A DNA stretch of 64,000 bases from Paenibacillus sp. 37 (GCF_008386395.1 NZ_CP043761.1:372001-436000), one strand, 5' to 3'. Shown: positions 30,253-39,787, counted from the stretch's first letter. Notes: generated from the letters alone by a model not told the origin. Numbers and translations: made by a program.

Positions 30253-31665
30253 TTATAGCCCCAAATACTCCTTGATTCCATCGGCTATCGCTTGAGCGGC
30301 TTTCATCTGAACAACCTCGGACGACATCAGTTCTTCATCGAGCACATTACTCAAGAATCCCACTTCCAAAAGCACTGCAGGCATGGTCGTGTCTCGGATT
30401 ACTTCCAAGTTGCCATTTTTCACACCACGATCTCTGAGACCCATGGCTTTCACCAAACGTTGATGAATAATAGTGGCTAATTCCTTGCTATTACTGCGTT
30501 GATAATAATATGTCTCCGTACCTGTGGCTTGGGGAGCAGACTTTACGCTATTGCCATGGATAGATACAAATACATCCGCATTTAATTGATTGGCGAGCTG
30601 AACACGCTCAGGGCGGGTCGGATAGGTATCACCTTCACGAGTCATCACCAATTCGATATTGGGTTCATTGAGCAACAGGGCTTGTACTTTGTGAGCCAAT
30701 GCCAGATTGTATTCCTTTTCGGGTTTGTTCGTGATGCTATTCGTCCCCGGGTCACTCCCACCGTGTCCTGGATCGATGACCACAACCTTGCGTCCTGAAT
30801 CACCTACTGGAGTGACTGGAGCAGGTGTGACATTGTCTCCCGCAACATTAAGATCAATAATCAGTTTATCGGCAATGACGTTCTGGCTGTACTGGACATC
30901 CTTCACATTATTCAATTCTACGACAATGCGAACTTGCGCCGGATCTCGTTTGAACAGTGAATATCTCACTTCTGTCACATTGGGATAACCACTCACATCC
31001 AACTTGCCATTGAGTCCTTGATCCAGCGGTTGGGAGATATCACCAAAGGCGGTTCCAGGCAAGTCCACAACCAAACGATCAGGGTACTTGAGGGTCGTTA
31101 CTATTGGCTGAACGGCTCCATCCGTGGATAACACGAGCTGATTATTGGCAAATTGGATATCGGTAACCTGCGCGTTAGACGTTGAATCTCCTTTTCCAGA
31201 ACTATTGCCTGGATCGATAGCAGGTCCCTTACTGGTGTTTGTTAAGTATACGATCTTGTCTTGATTATTCCATCTTACCTTAAGCCCCATTTGTTCACTG
31301 ACAAATCGAATGGGCACCACCAGCGTATTGTTCAAAATTTGCGGTGCTGTGTTCAAAGTGACTTGTTTGTCAGCAACCATGGCTTGCTTTTGATCCACGG
31401 TTAGGGAAATCGTCTGTTGATCTTGCTGAATTTTTACAGTGCGTGCTTGTTGGTTCCAATCGACTTTGAATTTCAAATTTTCGGCAACGACACGAATCGG
31501 AATCATCACGTTTTTATTGATAATCGTCACCTGTACATCACTTGGGAGGACTAATTCCTCTCCATCCATAAAAATTTTCGACGTGCTTGCAGCGGCATTT
31601 CCCTGATTAGGGAGCAAAACGAGTAAGAACAGACTCAAAAACAGTAGTAAAATGGTTTTCTTCAT
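30253..31665 (-). CDS. Exported N-acetylmuramoyl-L-alanine amidase (Amidase_3)
   Basis: A 470-residue exported cell-wall amidase that cleaves the MurNAc-L-Ala bond. In order: signal peptide; a two-unit copper-amine-oxidase-like stalk domain (PIRVVAENLKFKVDW and PIRFVSEQMGLKVRW); a Ser/Gly linker; an AMIN domain (LKYPDRLVVDLPGTAF); and a zinc-dependent Amidase_3 domain with VIDPGHGGSDPGT, the zinc residues E in TRE, SIHGNS and the catalytic LLEVGFLSN. All catalytic residues seem present. GAGGTG precedes ATG 31665. It sits beside genes for salvage of wall sugars and forms an operon with the GerMN lipoprotein. Confidence 0.93.
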   Translation of the reverse strand: MKKTILLLFLSLFLLVLLPNQGNAAASTSKIFMDGEELVLPSDVQVTIINKNVMIPIRVVAENLKFKVDWNQQARTVKIQQDQQTISLTVDQKQAMVADKQVTLNTAPQILNNTLVVPIRFVSEQMGLKVRWNNQDKIVYLTNTSKGPAIDPGNSSGKGDSTSNAQVTDIQFANNQLVLSTDGAVQPIVTTLKYPDRLVVDLPGTAFGDISQPLDQGLNGKLDVSGYPNVTEVRYSLFKRDPAQVRIVVELNNVKDVQYSQNVIADKLIIDLNVAGDNVTPAPVTPVGDSGRKVVVIDPGHGGSDPGTNSITNKPEKEYNLALAHKVQALLLNEPNIELVMTREGDTYPTRPERVQLANQLNADVFVSIHGNSVKSAPQATGTETYYYQRSNSKELATIIHQRLVKAMGLRDRGVKNGNLEVIRDTTMPAVLLEVGFLSNVLDEELMSSEVVQMKAAQAIADGIKEYLGL

Positions 31666-31842
31666 TATGCACCTCGACTAGTATTAGATCTATATCTGAC
31701 TACCAAAATATACCTACATATTATAAACGGTAAAAATGTAAAAATGTTTCTCTTCTGATATCTAATTATCAATTGATGGAATAAAACATGATGTGTGATC
31801 GCAAATGGGATGAATATCTCTCTTTTTATTTTCAATGTTGTA

Positions 31843-31880
31843 ATTAAATTTCATATAATGTTTGACTTGTGAAATTTAAT
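31843..31880. promoter_or_regulatory. Perfect 11-bp inverted repeat at the anmK promoter, candidate MurR operator
   Basis: ATTAAATTTCA (31843-31853) and TGAAATTTAAT (31870-31880) are exact reverse complements and overlap the anmK promoters. The half-site resembles the AAATTAAATTT core before murK. RpiR/MurR-type regulators bind AT-rich TGAAA...TTTCA dyads. Confidence 0.55.
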
Positions 31881-31890
31881 ATCATATACT
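31862..31890 (+). promoter_or_regulatory. Promoter(s) of the anmK-murR unit
   Basis: TTGACT (31862-31867), 17 bp, TATACT (31885-31890) is close to the sigma-A consensus. A second, weaker pair overlaps it: TTCAAT (31831-31836), 17 bp, TATAAT (31854-31859). Confidence 0.75.
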
Positions 31891-31947
31891 GGGTGAAATT
31901 ATGGCAGGATGACGTGTTCATCGGGTCTTGCAGGAGGTTGGAAATGG

Positions 31948-33176
31948 ATGGATACAGGCAGCTATCCGATGTGGGAGAAGTATCGTTTGAAGCAGGAGCA
32001 TCTGGTCATCGGACTAATGTCAGGGACGTCTCTGGACGGAACAGACGCGGCGCTAGTCCGTATTCAAACCGATATGAGTGGGGCATTACAGCAGATCGAG
32101 CTGGTTGATTTCGTATGTGTGCCGTATTCGAATGGATTGAGAGACGTACTGATCCGGTTATGTTCACCGGGGACAGCTCGTATCGACGAGCTGACAGCCG
32201 CACATTTTGGTGTATCGGAGTGGTATGCACATAGTGTTAGGGAACTGATGCAGTCTGCCGGTATCTCAACACAGCAAGTGGATGTGATTAGCATGCATGG
32301 GCAGACGGTATGGCATGCGCCTGTAGCATCCGCATTTCCAGGGCCAACGGGGGCAAGTATTGATGTGGTATCGACATTGCAGATCGGTGAATGTGCTGTT
32401 GTTCGAGAACGGACAGGACTGCCCGTGATTGGCAACCTGCGAGCCAGGGATATGGCGGCTGGTGGGAAGGTGCTCCACTTACGCCTTATGCGGATGCTCT
32501 GATGTTTCGAAGCCCGACAGAAGGGCGGCTAGTGCAGAATATTGGTGGCATTGGCAATGTGACGGTGCTTCCCTCCGAGTCATCTACCGAAGTTATTTCG
32601 GCATTTGATACGGGACCGGGGAATATGGTGATGGACGCCCTTGTTCGACAGACAACGGATGGGCGGCAGCATTATGATCCGAATGGAAGTATTGCCGCAC
32701 AGGGGAAGGTCGATCAGCGTCTGGTTGAACTGTGCTTGGAGGATGAGTATTTCAAAAGACTTCCGCCAAAAAGTACCGGGCGAGAAGTGTATGGAACAGC
32801 GTACGCAGTGAGACTGATGGAGATGGCCGCAGCGCGTTCCTTATCTCTTGAAGATACGCTGGCTACTGCCACCTGTCTGACCGCGGAAACCATCGTGCGT
32901 GCAGTGAAGGATCTTATCCTGCCCAAGGTGCAAATATCGGCCATGCTCGCGTGCGGTGGTGGTACTTCCAATGCCACGTTAATGGAAATGATCCGTCAGA
33001 GACTACCGAAGGATATCCGTTTGGAACGAACAGCAGATTATGGTATACCCGATGATGTTCGGGAAGCCATTGGATTTGCTTTACTTGGCCATGAGGCACT
33101 TATGGGAAGAACTAATACACTCCCGGCAGTAACCGGCGCGAAACACGCCGTAATCTCGGGTAATCTCACACTCTAG
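31948..33176 (+). pseudogene. anmK: Anhydro-N-acetylmuramic acid kinase, broken by a one-base frameshift
   Basis: AnmK opens the 1,6-anhydro ring of anhMurNAc and phosphorylates it to MurNAc-6-P. The first half (start 31948, AGGAGG upstream) has GLMSGTSLDGTDAALV and reads to a stop at 32502. The second half continues in the other frame with GAPLTPYADALMFRS, NIGGIGNV, FDTGPGNMVMDALV and CGGGTSNATLM. The frames join at GGTGGGAAGGT (32461-32471), where the family's RDMAxGGxGAP is interrupted; one missing base restores it. The sum, about 410 codons, is the normal length, and both halves are otherwise intact. It is either a recent mutation or a sequencing error. No slippery heptamer supports programmed shifting. 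Confidence 0.88.
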
Positions 33177-33292
33177 TGAGGTATGACTTTAATTAGAGTT
33201 CAGTTATGGAAGGGCGAGGAATTCGATTAGACGCGAGTGGAATTATAAGATAAAATGCTTGTACATGAATGCAGTACGGAAAGGAGGAGCGA

Positions 33293-34141
33293 ATGGAAGG
33301 CATGAAAGGTGGACTTGTACGTTTACGCGCATTAATGGATGACTTGACCCCGTCCGAACGGAAGATCGGAGCTTATATTCTCGATCACCCGCAAGAAACT
33401 GTTCAATCCTCGGTGGCCCAGTTGTCTGAACGGAGTGGAGGCAGCCCAGCTGCCATTATCCGTCTCTGCAAATCACTGGGTGTAACGGGTTTTCAGGAGC
33501 TGAAGCTGAAGATTGCCGGAGATTTGCAGACGAGTGAGCCATATCAATATACGGAGATTCGTCCCCAGGACTCCATGGAGAGCATTATTCAGCATGTGTC
33601 CGCAAACAATATTCAGTCGGTGAAGGATACGGTTCATATTCTGGACCCACGTCTGGTGGAAAAAGCTGTGGACGTGCTTCATCAGGCAAACCGGATCTTT
33701 TTCTATGGAGTAGGGGCTTCCAACCTGATTGCGCTGGATGCACATTACAAGTTCATGCGAATCAATCGCACAAGCTTTTCGTTCGCCGATCCGCATATGC
33801 AGATTTCGTCCGCAACGACGCTTCGTGAGGATGATGCGGTTGTATGTATCTCGTATTCAGGGGAGACGTCGAACGTAATCTCCTGTCTCAAGCATGCTCA
33901 TGATGGTGGGGCAGCGACAATCAGCATTACCAAGTGGGGCAGCAATACACTCAGTAGTATGGCGGATGTGCCCCTGATGATTACTTCCACTGAAAGTGAT
34001 ATTCGGAGCGGAGCAACTTCGTCACGGATTGCACAGCTGAACGTGATCGACATTTTGTATCTGGCGATTGCCAGCCGGGATTACAACCAGTCGGTGGAGT
34101 ATTTGGAGAAGAGCCGACAGGCTATTCTGGAGCACAAGTGA
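33293..34141 (+). CDS. murR: MurR/RpiR-family transcriptional regulator
   Basis: A 282-residue regulator with an N-terminal RpiR helix-turn-helix (residues 1-75: DLTPSERKIGAYILDHP, VAQLSERSGGSPAAIIRLCKSLG split over the helices) and a C-terminal SIS sugar-phosphate-binding domain (FFYGVGASNLIALDA, VVCISYSGETSNVI). In Bacillus and E. coli MurR answers to MurNAc-6-P and represses MurNAc use; neighbours murQ, murK and anmK point to the same here. ATG 33293 follows AAGGAGGAG. It is transcribed with anmK and convergent with murQ. Confidence 0.9.
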   Translation: MEGMKGGLVRLRALMDDLTPSERKIGAYILDHPQETVQSSVAQLSERSGGSPAAIIRLCKSLGVTGFQELKLKIAGDLQTSEPYQYTEIRPQDSMESIIQHVSANNIQSVKDTVHILDPRLVEKAVDVLHQANRIFFYGVGASNLIALDAHYKFMRINRTSFSFADPHMQISSATTLREDDAVVCISYSGETSNVISCLKHAHDGGAATISITKWGSNTLSSMADVPLMITSTESDIRSGATSSRIAQLNVIDILYLAIASRDYNQSVEYLEKSRQAILEHK

Positions 34142-34155
34142 AGTAGAACCATATG

Positions 34156-34192
34156 AATCCCTTTCTGTTTATGCAGGAGGGGATTTTTTGAG
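34156..34192 (+). terminator. Terminator of the anmK-murR unit
   Basis: A 12-bp stem with G-U pairs (34156-34167 with 34174-34185) is followed by TTTTG. Confidence 0.75.
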
Positions 34193-34221
34193 AATTATAT
34201 CCGCTGTTAGAATAAAAAAAT

Positions 34222-34252
34222 AAAAAAAAGAGCCCAGACTAATGTTGGGCTC
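34222..34252 (-). terminator. Terminator of the murK-murQ unit
   Basis: GAGCCCA (34230-34236) pairs with TGGGCTC (34246-34252). On the minus strand it exits into a run of T residues, just past the murQ stop. Confidence 0.75.
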
Positions 34253-34288
34253 CTCTCTTTCAACCTCTAATAATACCCCTTGTACGGC

Positions 34289-35194
34289 TCAGGAAGGCCC
34301 CGCAATGGCGCTACGGACAAATCCGTCAGCCAGATCAAGCCTGTGCTGGGCTTCCGTTGCGTCCACACCTGCCATCAGCATGACGATTGCCGTTTTTACA
34401 TGACCGTCTGCACCGGTAAAAGCCTCTTCAATATCCGCTTCATTTGCTCCGGTTGCCAGATGGATCATGCGTTTGGCCCGATGGACAAGCTTTTCGTTCG
34501 AAGGGTTCAGATCAACCATGAAATTACGGTAAACCTTGCCCAGACGAATCATGGCGGTAGTGGTGAGCATGTTCAGAATCATTTTCTGGGCGCTGCCTGC
34601 CTTCATACGTGTTGAACCCATGACAACCTCTGGGCCGACAACAGCCTCAATGCTCACATCAGCCAACAGGGTCATCGGCGTGCCTGAATTATTGCTCAGG
34701 CTGATCACCGTAGCCCCGATCTCCTTGGCATGTCTCATCGCACCCAGCACATACGGCGTTCGTCCACTGGCTGCAATGCCAACCACGACATCGTTTTTGT
34801 CTAAGCCATGTTCATCAAGGTCGGCAGCTCCCAACTCCTCATTATCTTCAGCACCTTCAACCGGGTCCTTCACTGCCCGGAATCCCCCTGCAATAATACC
34901 CTGTACCATGGATGGCGGGGTTCCGTAGGTAGGCGGGCATTCAGAAGCGTCAAGTATTCCTAATCGTCCACTGGTACCTGCGCCTACATAAAAAAGCCTG
35001 CCGCCAGACTGAAACGCCTCCAAGATCCGATCCGCAGCTTGAGCAATGACCGGAATGAGGGGCTGAATGAGCTCCGCAATCCGTTGATCTTCCTTATTAA
35101 TGAGCTCCATAATTTCTGCCGAAGGCAATTCATCTATATGATCCGTTAGTGGATTGGGTTGTTCTGTTAGTAGTGAATTCAGCATGTGATTCAT
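34289..35194 (-). CDS. murQ: N-acetylmuramic acid 6-phosphate etherase
   Basis: MurQ removes lactate from MurNAc-6-P, giving GlcNAc-6-P. The 301-residue protein has a SIS domain with the signature GAGTSGRLGILDASECPPT, then VVVGIAASGRTPYVLGA, PEVVMGSTRMKAGSAQKMILNM split over the active site, and a C-terminal helical part. The length is normal. I start at 35194, after AGGAGG; the frame stays open to 35230 without a site. It lies 22 bp behind murK in one operon. Confidence 0.96.
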   Translation of the reverse strand: MNHMLNSLLTEQPNPLTDHIDELPSAEIMELINKEDQRIAELIQPLIPVIAQAADRILEAFQSGGRLFYVGAGTSGRLGILDASECPPTYGTPPSMVQGIIAGGFRAVKDPVEGAEDNEELGAADLDEHGLDKNDVVVGIAASGRTPYVLGAMRHAKEIGATVISLSNNSGTPMTLLADVSIEAVVGPEVVMGSTRMKAGSAQKMILNMLTTTAMIRLGKVYRNFMVDLNPSNEKLVHRAKRMIHLATGANEADIEEAFTGADGHVKTAIVMLMAGVDATEAQHRLDLADGFVRSAIAGPS

Positions 35195-35216
35195 CCGTAT
35201 GGCCTCCTTCTCTCTT

Positions 35217-36179
35217 TTAAAATGATTCATTCAGGGAACGGCGTTTTCTTGCCAGTTGTGCTGCACCAACCGCTGGAGCGGGGGCATCTTCACGATATAC
35301 AAAGTCCAACTCTCCATAATATTCAGATAACTTCTGAATAAATGTATTTCGGAAAAGTGCAGCGTATCGAAACAGTGATCCGGACAGGACAACCGGAGTG
35401 GATTCAAATTCGGGATGACGGGCAACCAGCGCCTTGGCGGTATCCGCCAATTGTGAGGCTTCGTCGATGATCAGTGCGCGGGCGGCCTCATCCCCGAGTT
35501 CAGCAGCTTCTATAGCTAGGGGGGCGATGGATGCGGTCTCGGTTTTGCCCCAATCCGTCTGATACACTCGCGTCTTTAGCTCCGATATATCCCGAAGGCT
35601 CAGATTCTTTAGAAGAAGCGGGGTTAAACAGGTTGGAGGAAGAACACCGTCATAACTCTGCATAACCACTTGGAGTGCACGCTGCCCAATACGATAGCCG
35701 CTCCCCTCATCTCCGAGCAGATGACCCCAGCCTCCTGCACGGTATCGCTCTCCTTCCAGCGTAAATCCGTACACGATGGACCCCGTTCCAGAGATGCATA
35801 ATACACCGTGCGTATGTCCGAGAGAGGCCATCAGAGCAATCTCTCCTTCGGATACAACCCAGACGGGACAACCTTCTGATGCCTGTTGATTACGACTCTT
35901 CATATAGTTATTTACTGCTTTGGCTATAAGTTGCCGTTCTTGGATCGTATCTACACCTGACATACCAAGGCATATACCCTCACAATTTGTCGATAAATCA
36001 CTTATTAGTTTAAATAGCTGTTCCAGCACTCGTTGCAGTTCGGAAATGGCCTGTTCAGTTGATACGGTGTGAGGATTCGTGGGACCGCCGCTGAGTCGGG
36101 CGAGAATTTCACCAGATTCAGAAATGATTGCTGCATCAGTATTGGTACCGCCTCCATCTACGCCTACATACACTCGCAA
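35217..36179 (-). CDS. murK: BadF/BcrA-type N-acetyl-amino-sugar kinase (MurK-like)
   Basis: A 320-residue ASKHA-fold kinase of the BadF/BadG/BcrA/NagK family. The phosphate loop GVDGGGTNTDAAI is at residues 6-18, followed by LGMSGVDT, VLCISGTGSIVYGF, GWGHLLGDEGSGYRIGQRAL and PVVLSGSLF. Clostridial MurK of this family phosphorylates both MurNAc and GlcNAc. Co-transcription with murQ makes MurNAc to MurNAc-6-P the natural reaction. The start is TTG 36179, after GAGGTGA. It is divergent from the ABC importer, which would bring in the unphosphorylated sugar. Confidence 0.88.
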   Translation of the reverse strand: MRVYVGVDGGGTNTDAAIISESGEILARLSGGPTNPHTVSTEQAISELQRVLEQLFKLISDLSTNCEGICLGMSGVDTIQERQLIAKAVNNYMKSRNQQASEGCPVWVVSEGEIALMASLGHTHGVLCISGTGSIVYGFTLEGERYRAGGWGHLLGDEGSGYRIGQRALQVVMQSYDGVLPPTCLTPLLLKNLSLRDISELKTRVYQTDWGKTETASIAPLAIEAAELGDEAARALIIDEASQLADTAKALVARHPEFESTPVVLSGSLFRYAALFRNTFIQKLSEYYGELDFVYREDAPAPAVGAAQLARKRRSLNESF

Positions 36180-36217
36180 AGTGGTTCACCTCGCTTGCTT
36201 GGGTTTTCTTTTTACAT

Positions 36218-36246
36218 AGTATAGTTGCATGAAAAGAAAAAGTAAA
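36218..36246 (-). promoter_or_regulatory. Promoter of murK-murQ
   Basis: On the minus strand TTTACT (36246-36241), 17 bp, TATACT (36223-36218). The -35 overlaps the palindrome at 36243-36257. Confidence 0.6.
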
Positions 36247-36257
36247 ATTAAATTTTA
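36243..36257. promoter_or_regulatory. Candidate MurR operator between murK and the ABC operon
   Basis: TAAAATTAAATTTTA is a perfect 7-1-7 palindrome over the murK -35. It shares AATTAAATTT with the repeat before anmK. Confidence 0.55.
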
Positions 36258-36272
36258 TAATAAAAAATAATT

Positions 36273-36301
36273 TTGAATTTTTATTTTACAACTCATATAA
36301 T
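36273..36301 (+). promoter_or_regulatory. Promoter of the ABC importer operon
   Basis: TTGAAT (36273-36278), 17 bp, TATAAT (36296-36301). The transcript would have a leader of about 230 nt. Confidence 0.75.
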
Positions 36302-36536
36302 GAATTCAATCTACAATTTTGGAAGGAATTAATACTGTTAATGTCAATTAAGTTGACGTTAATATTGCATTTAAGAGATTTAGCCTGCGACTGGCAGGCC
36401 CAATCTACAGGGGAGGTGCTTTTCCTTACTGCCGCGTGTATAGGTGGATGGCGTTTGAAGGCCGAATGATCACAAAGGGGTAGCATGGTTAGGCAAATGA
36501 AAGAATCGGAAGACGACATGCAAAGGAGATGAAGGG

Positions 36537-37889
36537 ATGAAAAAGAAGGGTCTGGTATGGACAATGTTGTTGATGATGGTCTTGGTTACTGCCTGTGGGA
36601 GTAGCGGAGGTGCTGCTTCGGATGACCCGAATGCCGATGATACGGTAACGGTATGGACCTATCCTGTACATGGCACATATGAAGATGAACTGAAGGATCT
36701 AATCTCTGATTTCAATAAAGAACACCCGAATATTACCGTGAAGACGGAAATGCTCTCCTGGGCGGAAGGGCCCAAAAAATTCGATGTCGCTTTGAACGCG
36801 GGTAACCCGCCAGATCTTTACTTTCATAGTGTAGACGGCACATATGTGAATACGGGATTGGCACTTGAGCTGGACAGTTACCTGACATCTGTGATCAAGG
36901 ACGACTACCTGCCGGGTACGCTGGATTTAGGCCAGATTCAGGGGAAACAGTATGGACTGCCCTTGTATCAATTCCAATGGGCTTGGGGTGGTAACAAACG
37001 CATTCTGGAGGAAGCGGGCATTGATTGGAAGTCCATTCAACAAAATGGCTGGACCTGGTCCGAATTCAACGATGCTGCTGCCAAGCTGACCAAAACGCTG
37101 GATGGCGGGGCCAAGCAATATGCACTGGTTACCGACGGAACCTCGCTTGACTTCATTGAAATGCTGTCCCGGAACAACGGGATGATTGATGTTCTTGATA
37201 AAGACGGCACGTTCCAATGGAATGATGGTCGCATTCTGGATACTCTCTCTTTTATCAAAAACCTGATGGATCAAGGGTATATGCCGAAGGAAACGGCGGC
37301 TCTTGCTCCAGCAAAACGGACGGATATGTTCTACGCGGGGGAAACGGCGATTATTTCCAAAGCGATTCCTTATTATGATGTGATGATTCAGAACCGCAAC
37401 AAGGATATTGATGATGGCAAGGTGCAGGGAGAGAAGATTGATTTTGTCCTGTTACCTGTACCGCATAATGATGATCAACCTGCGGCCACAACAATGGGTG
37501 GCGAAGGGTATGTAGCCTTTAAACAGAAAAAGGACAAGGGCGAACAGCATGCCAAAAATACCTTCTTGGTGATGGAGGCGCTTAGTGGTGCCAAAGCAGG
37601 GAACTCGGCCAATGAACTGGCGCTCCCATTCGTAAGACAATCCCAAGTGGAACTGTTTAAAGGAAAAGAGCTTGGTCAAGCGGATAATCTGGCCGCTGCG
37701 AAAGTCATGGCAGAGAATATCGCTATGCCGGTAGTGCTTGAACTGGATATCGACAAAGCATCTCAGCAAAAACAATTCAAGGAACAGGTTGTGAAGCCTA
37801 ATATTCAGGCGCTGTTCTCGGGTGAAAAATCACCGGAGCAGATCGCAGAAGACTTCAAGAGCAAGGGCGAGCAGATGTTTGGACAATAA
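36537..37889 (+). CDS. Sugar ABC importer binding lipoprotein (peptidoglycan sugars inferred)
   Basis: A 450-residue family-1 solute-binding lipoprotein (lipobox VTAC), anchored outside the membrane. It has the MalE-type layout: VTVWTYPVHGTYEDELKDL, FNKEHPNITVKTEM, NPPDLYFHSVDG, then YGLPLYQFQWAWGGNK and a C-terminal SPEQIAEDFKSKGEQM helix. AAAGGAG precedes ATG 36537. The operon runs on to two permeases, an ATPase and muramic-sugar hydrolases, so MurNAc, GlcNAc-MurNAc or small muropeptides are the inferred ligands. The sequence alone does not prove this. Confidence 0.85.
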   Translation: MKKKGLVWTMLLMMVLVTACGSSGGAASDDPNADDTVTVWTYPVHGTYEDELKDLISDFNKEHPNITVKTEMLSWAEGPKKFDVALNAGNPPDLYFHSVDGTYVNTGLALELDSYLTSVIKDDYLPGTLDLGQIQGKQYGLPLYQFQWAWGGNKRILEEAGIDWKSIQQNGWTWSEFNDAAAKLTKTLDGGAKQYALVTDGTSLDFIEMLSRNNGMIDVLDKDGTFQWNDGRILDTLSFIKNLMDQGYMPKETAALAPAKRTDMFYAGETAIISKAIPYYDVMIQNRNKDIDDGKVQGEKIDFVLLPVPHNDDQPAATTMGGEGYVAFKQKKDKGEQHAKNTFLVMEALSGAKAGNSANELALPFVRQSQVELFKGKELGQADNLAAAKVMAENIAMPVVLELDIDKASQQKQFKEQVVKPNIQALFSGEKSPEQIAEDFKSKGEQMFGQ

Positions 37890-37944
37890 CTCGGACAATC
37901 AAACATAACGTAAAACCACACTGATTAGGAGAGGAGGATTCGCC

Positions 37945-38868
37945 ATGCAGACCGCCCTTGCGCCAAAGCCGTCCGTGCCCCGGACTTCCCGGGTTGCCCG
38001 GTTTTGGCGGGACTACGGGTGGGCGTATTTGTTTATTTTGGCGCCTGTCCTGCTGTTTCTCATTTTCACACTGTATCCCGTACTAACAGCTCTCGTGATG
38101 AGCTTCCAGAAATACAACATTATGAACTCAACGTGGGTCGGTTTGGACAACTACGAACGACTGGTGAAGGATGAGACGTTCTGGAAGTCGATTAAAAATA
38201 CGGTGATCTTCACCGTAGGCACAGTCCCGGTCAATATTCTCATTACATTTGTACTGTCCTATTTCATCTATCAAATGAAAAGCAAATGGCAGACATTTTT
38301 CAAAGCTACCATGTATCTGCCTGCGGTAGCCTCCGGGGTAACCATATCCATTGTATGGCTGGCGATCTTTGACCCGACGGATTCGGGGCTGCTCAACCGT
38401 TTTCTCGGCTTGTTTGGCCTTGACCCGGTGATCTGGCTGGGCCAGTCGGGAACGGCACTCTTTTCCCTCATTCTAATGAACTGGCTCGGATCGCATGGGG
38501 CGGGCATTATTCTGTACCTAGCAGCCATGGGCGGTATTCCGAAATCGCTGTACGAAGCGGCGGATATTGATCATGCCAGCGGCTGGACCCAGTTCAGCAA
38601 GATTACATGGCCGCTACTCAAACCAACGACGCTGTATCTGCTCGTTACAGGTGTGATCACGTCTTTCCAGGTGTTTATCTCGGTATATCTGATGACACAG
38701 GGTGGACCAAACTTTGCGACAACTACAATCGCTTATCTGATCTACGAGACGGCTTTCAAGTTCTATGAGTTCGGATTGGCTTCGGCTCAGTCGTTCGTAC
38801 TGGCGATTATCATCATAGTCATCTCCGTCATACAGTTCAAATATTTCTCCAGCGATATTGAGTATTAG
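37945..38868 (+). CDS. Sugar ABC importer permease 1 (MalF type)
   Basis: A 307-residue permease with six predicted helices. The coupling loop is EAADIDHASGWTQFSKITWPLLKP, split by its conserved glycine. The typical first periplasmic segment VGLDNYERLVKDETFWKSIKNT and the closing TMTQGGPN-like LMTQGGPNFATTTIAY block are present. AGGAGAGGAGG precedes ATG 37945. It should form the transport channel with the next gene's product. Confidence 0.92.
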   Translation: MQTALAPKPSVPRTSRVARFWRDYGWAYLFILAPVLLFLIFTLYPVLTALVMSFQKYNIMNSTWVGLDNYERLVKDETFWKSIKNTVIFTVGTVPVNILITFVLSYFIYQMKSKWQTFFKATMYLPAVASGVTISIVWLAIFDPTDSGLLNRFLGLFGLDPVIWLGQSGTALFSLILMNWLGSHGAGIILYLAAMGGIPKSLYEAADIDHASGWTQFSKITWPLLKPTTLYLLVTGVITSFQVFISVYLMTQGGPNFATTTIAYLIYETAFKFYEFGLASAQSFVLAIIIIVISVIQFKYFSSDIEY

Positions 38869-38953
38869 AGGTAGTTCAACTGAAAACCGTTCTTTTTGAA
38901 CACGTATTAGAGGTAGGCACGTTGCATTAAGCATCCGGGGGTGAATGAAATCC

Positions 38954-39787
38954 ATGAAATCAACACAGAAAAAGACACTGCTTGTCGTTGCATCCATTCT
39001 GCTGGTGGTTTGGGCGCTGGTGACGGTCATTCCGATGTACTGGATGCTGGTCGGTTCGGTGCAGGATAGCGCGATGTCGGCGTCGTTTAAACCACAGATG
39101 ATTCCGGAGCAGTTGTCGTTATCACCATATGAGCGCTTTTTTGCCAAAACTGATGCCTGGCGCTGGTTATACAATTCGCTGCTCATCTCGATCATTCTGA
39201 CCGTAACCAATGTATTCTTCGCCTCCCTGGCGGGGTATGCGTTCGCCAAACTAAAGTTTCCGGGGAGTCAGGCGGTATTCTGGACTTTGCTTGGGACCAT
39301 GATGATTCCGGCACAGGTGACGCTGATTCCCTTGTACATTCTGATGGTCAACGTGTTTGACCTGGGGGATACCTATACAGCCATTATTCTGCCTGCTGCC
39401 GTTAGTGTGGGTAACATTTTCTTGATGAAACAGTTCATGTCTACGTTGCCCACATCGCTGATACATGCGGCGCGTATCGATGCATGCAGCGAGTTCGGCA
39501 TCTTCTGGAAAGTCATTCTGCCGATGGCAAAGCCGGGAATCGCGGTGCTGGCGATATTCACGTTTGTCGCTTCGTGGAACGAATTCTTCTGGCCGTTCCT
39601 CATTACCAATTCCAACGAGATGCGTACCATTCAGGTGGGGCTAGCCTCGTTTGTATTTGCCGAATCAACTGATTTCGGCGCAATGATGGCGGGGGCAACA
39701 ATAGGTGCACTGCCGATGATCATTCTGTTTTTCTCACTGCAACGTTACTTCCTGCAGGGCATTACGATCGGTGCGGTAAAAGGTTAA
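38954..39787 (+). CDS. Sugar ABC importer permease 2 (MalG type)
   Basis: A 277-residue permease with six helices. It has the MalG features: VIPMYWMLVGSV near the N-terminus, NSLLISIILTVTNVFFASLAGYAFAKLKFPG split over helices two and three, the coupling loop HAARIDACSEFGIFWKVILPMAKP and a C-terminal LQRYFLQGITIGAVKG. I start at ATG 38954, after GGGGGTGA; the ATG at 38945 sits on top of the site. Confidence 0.92.
   Translation: MKSTQKKTLLVVASILLVVWALVTVIPMYWMLVGSVQDSAMSASFKPQMIPEQLSLSPYERFFAKTDAWRWLYNSLLISIILTVTNVFFASLAGYAFAKLKFPGSQAVFWTLLGTMMIPAQVTLIPLYILMVNVFDLGDTYTAIILPAAVSVGNIFLMKQFMSTLPTSLIHAARIDACSEFGIFWKVILPMAKPGIAVLAIFTFVASWNEFFWPFLITNSNEMRTIQVGLASFVFAESTDFGAMMAGATIGALPMIILFFSLQRYFLQGITIGAVKG

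Larger units (their letters stand above)
36180..36536. other. Divergent control region, murK-murQ / ABC importer operon
   Basis: 357 bp, very AT-rich in its left half, with a promoter for each direction and a candidate operator between them (listed separately). The transcribed right half (36305-36530) shows no named element. Confidence 0.6.

Noticed and set aside
32455..32475. Programmed ribosomal frameshift in anmK
   Set aside because: The site lacks an X XXY YYZ heptamer and AnmK is not known to be made this way; a simple indel is more likely.
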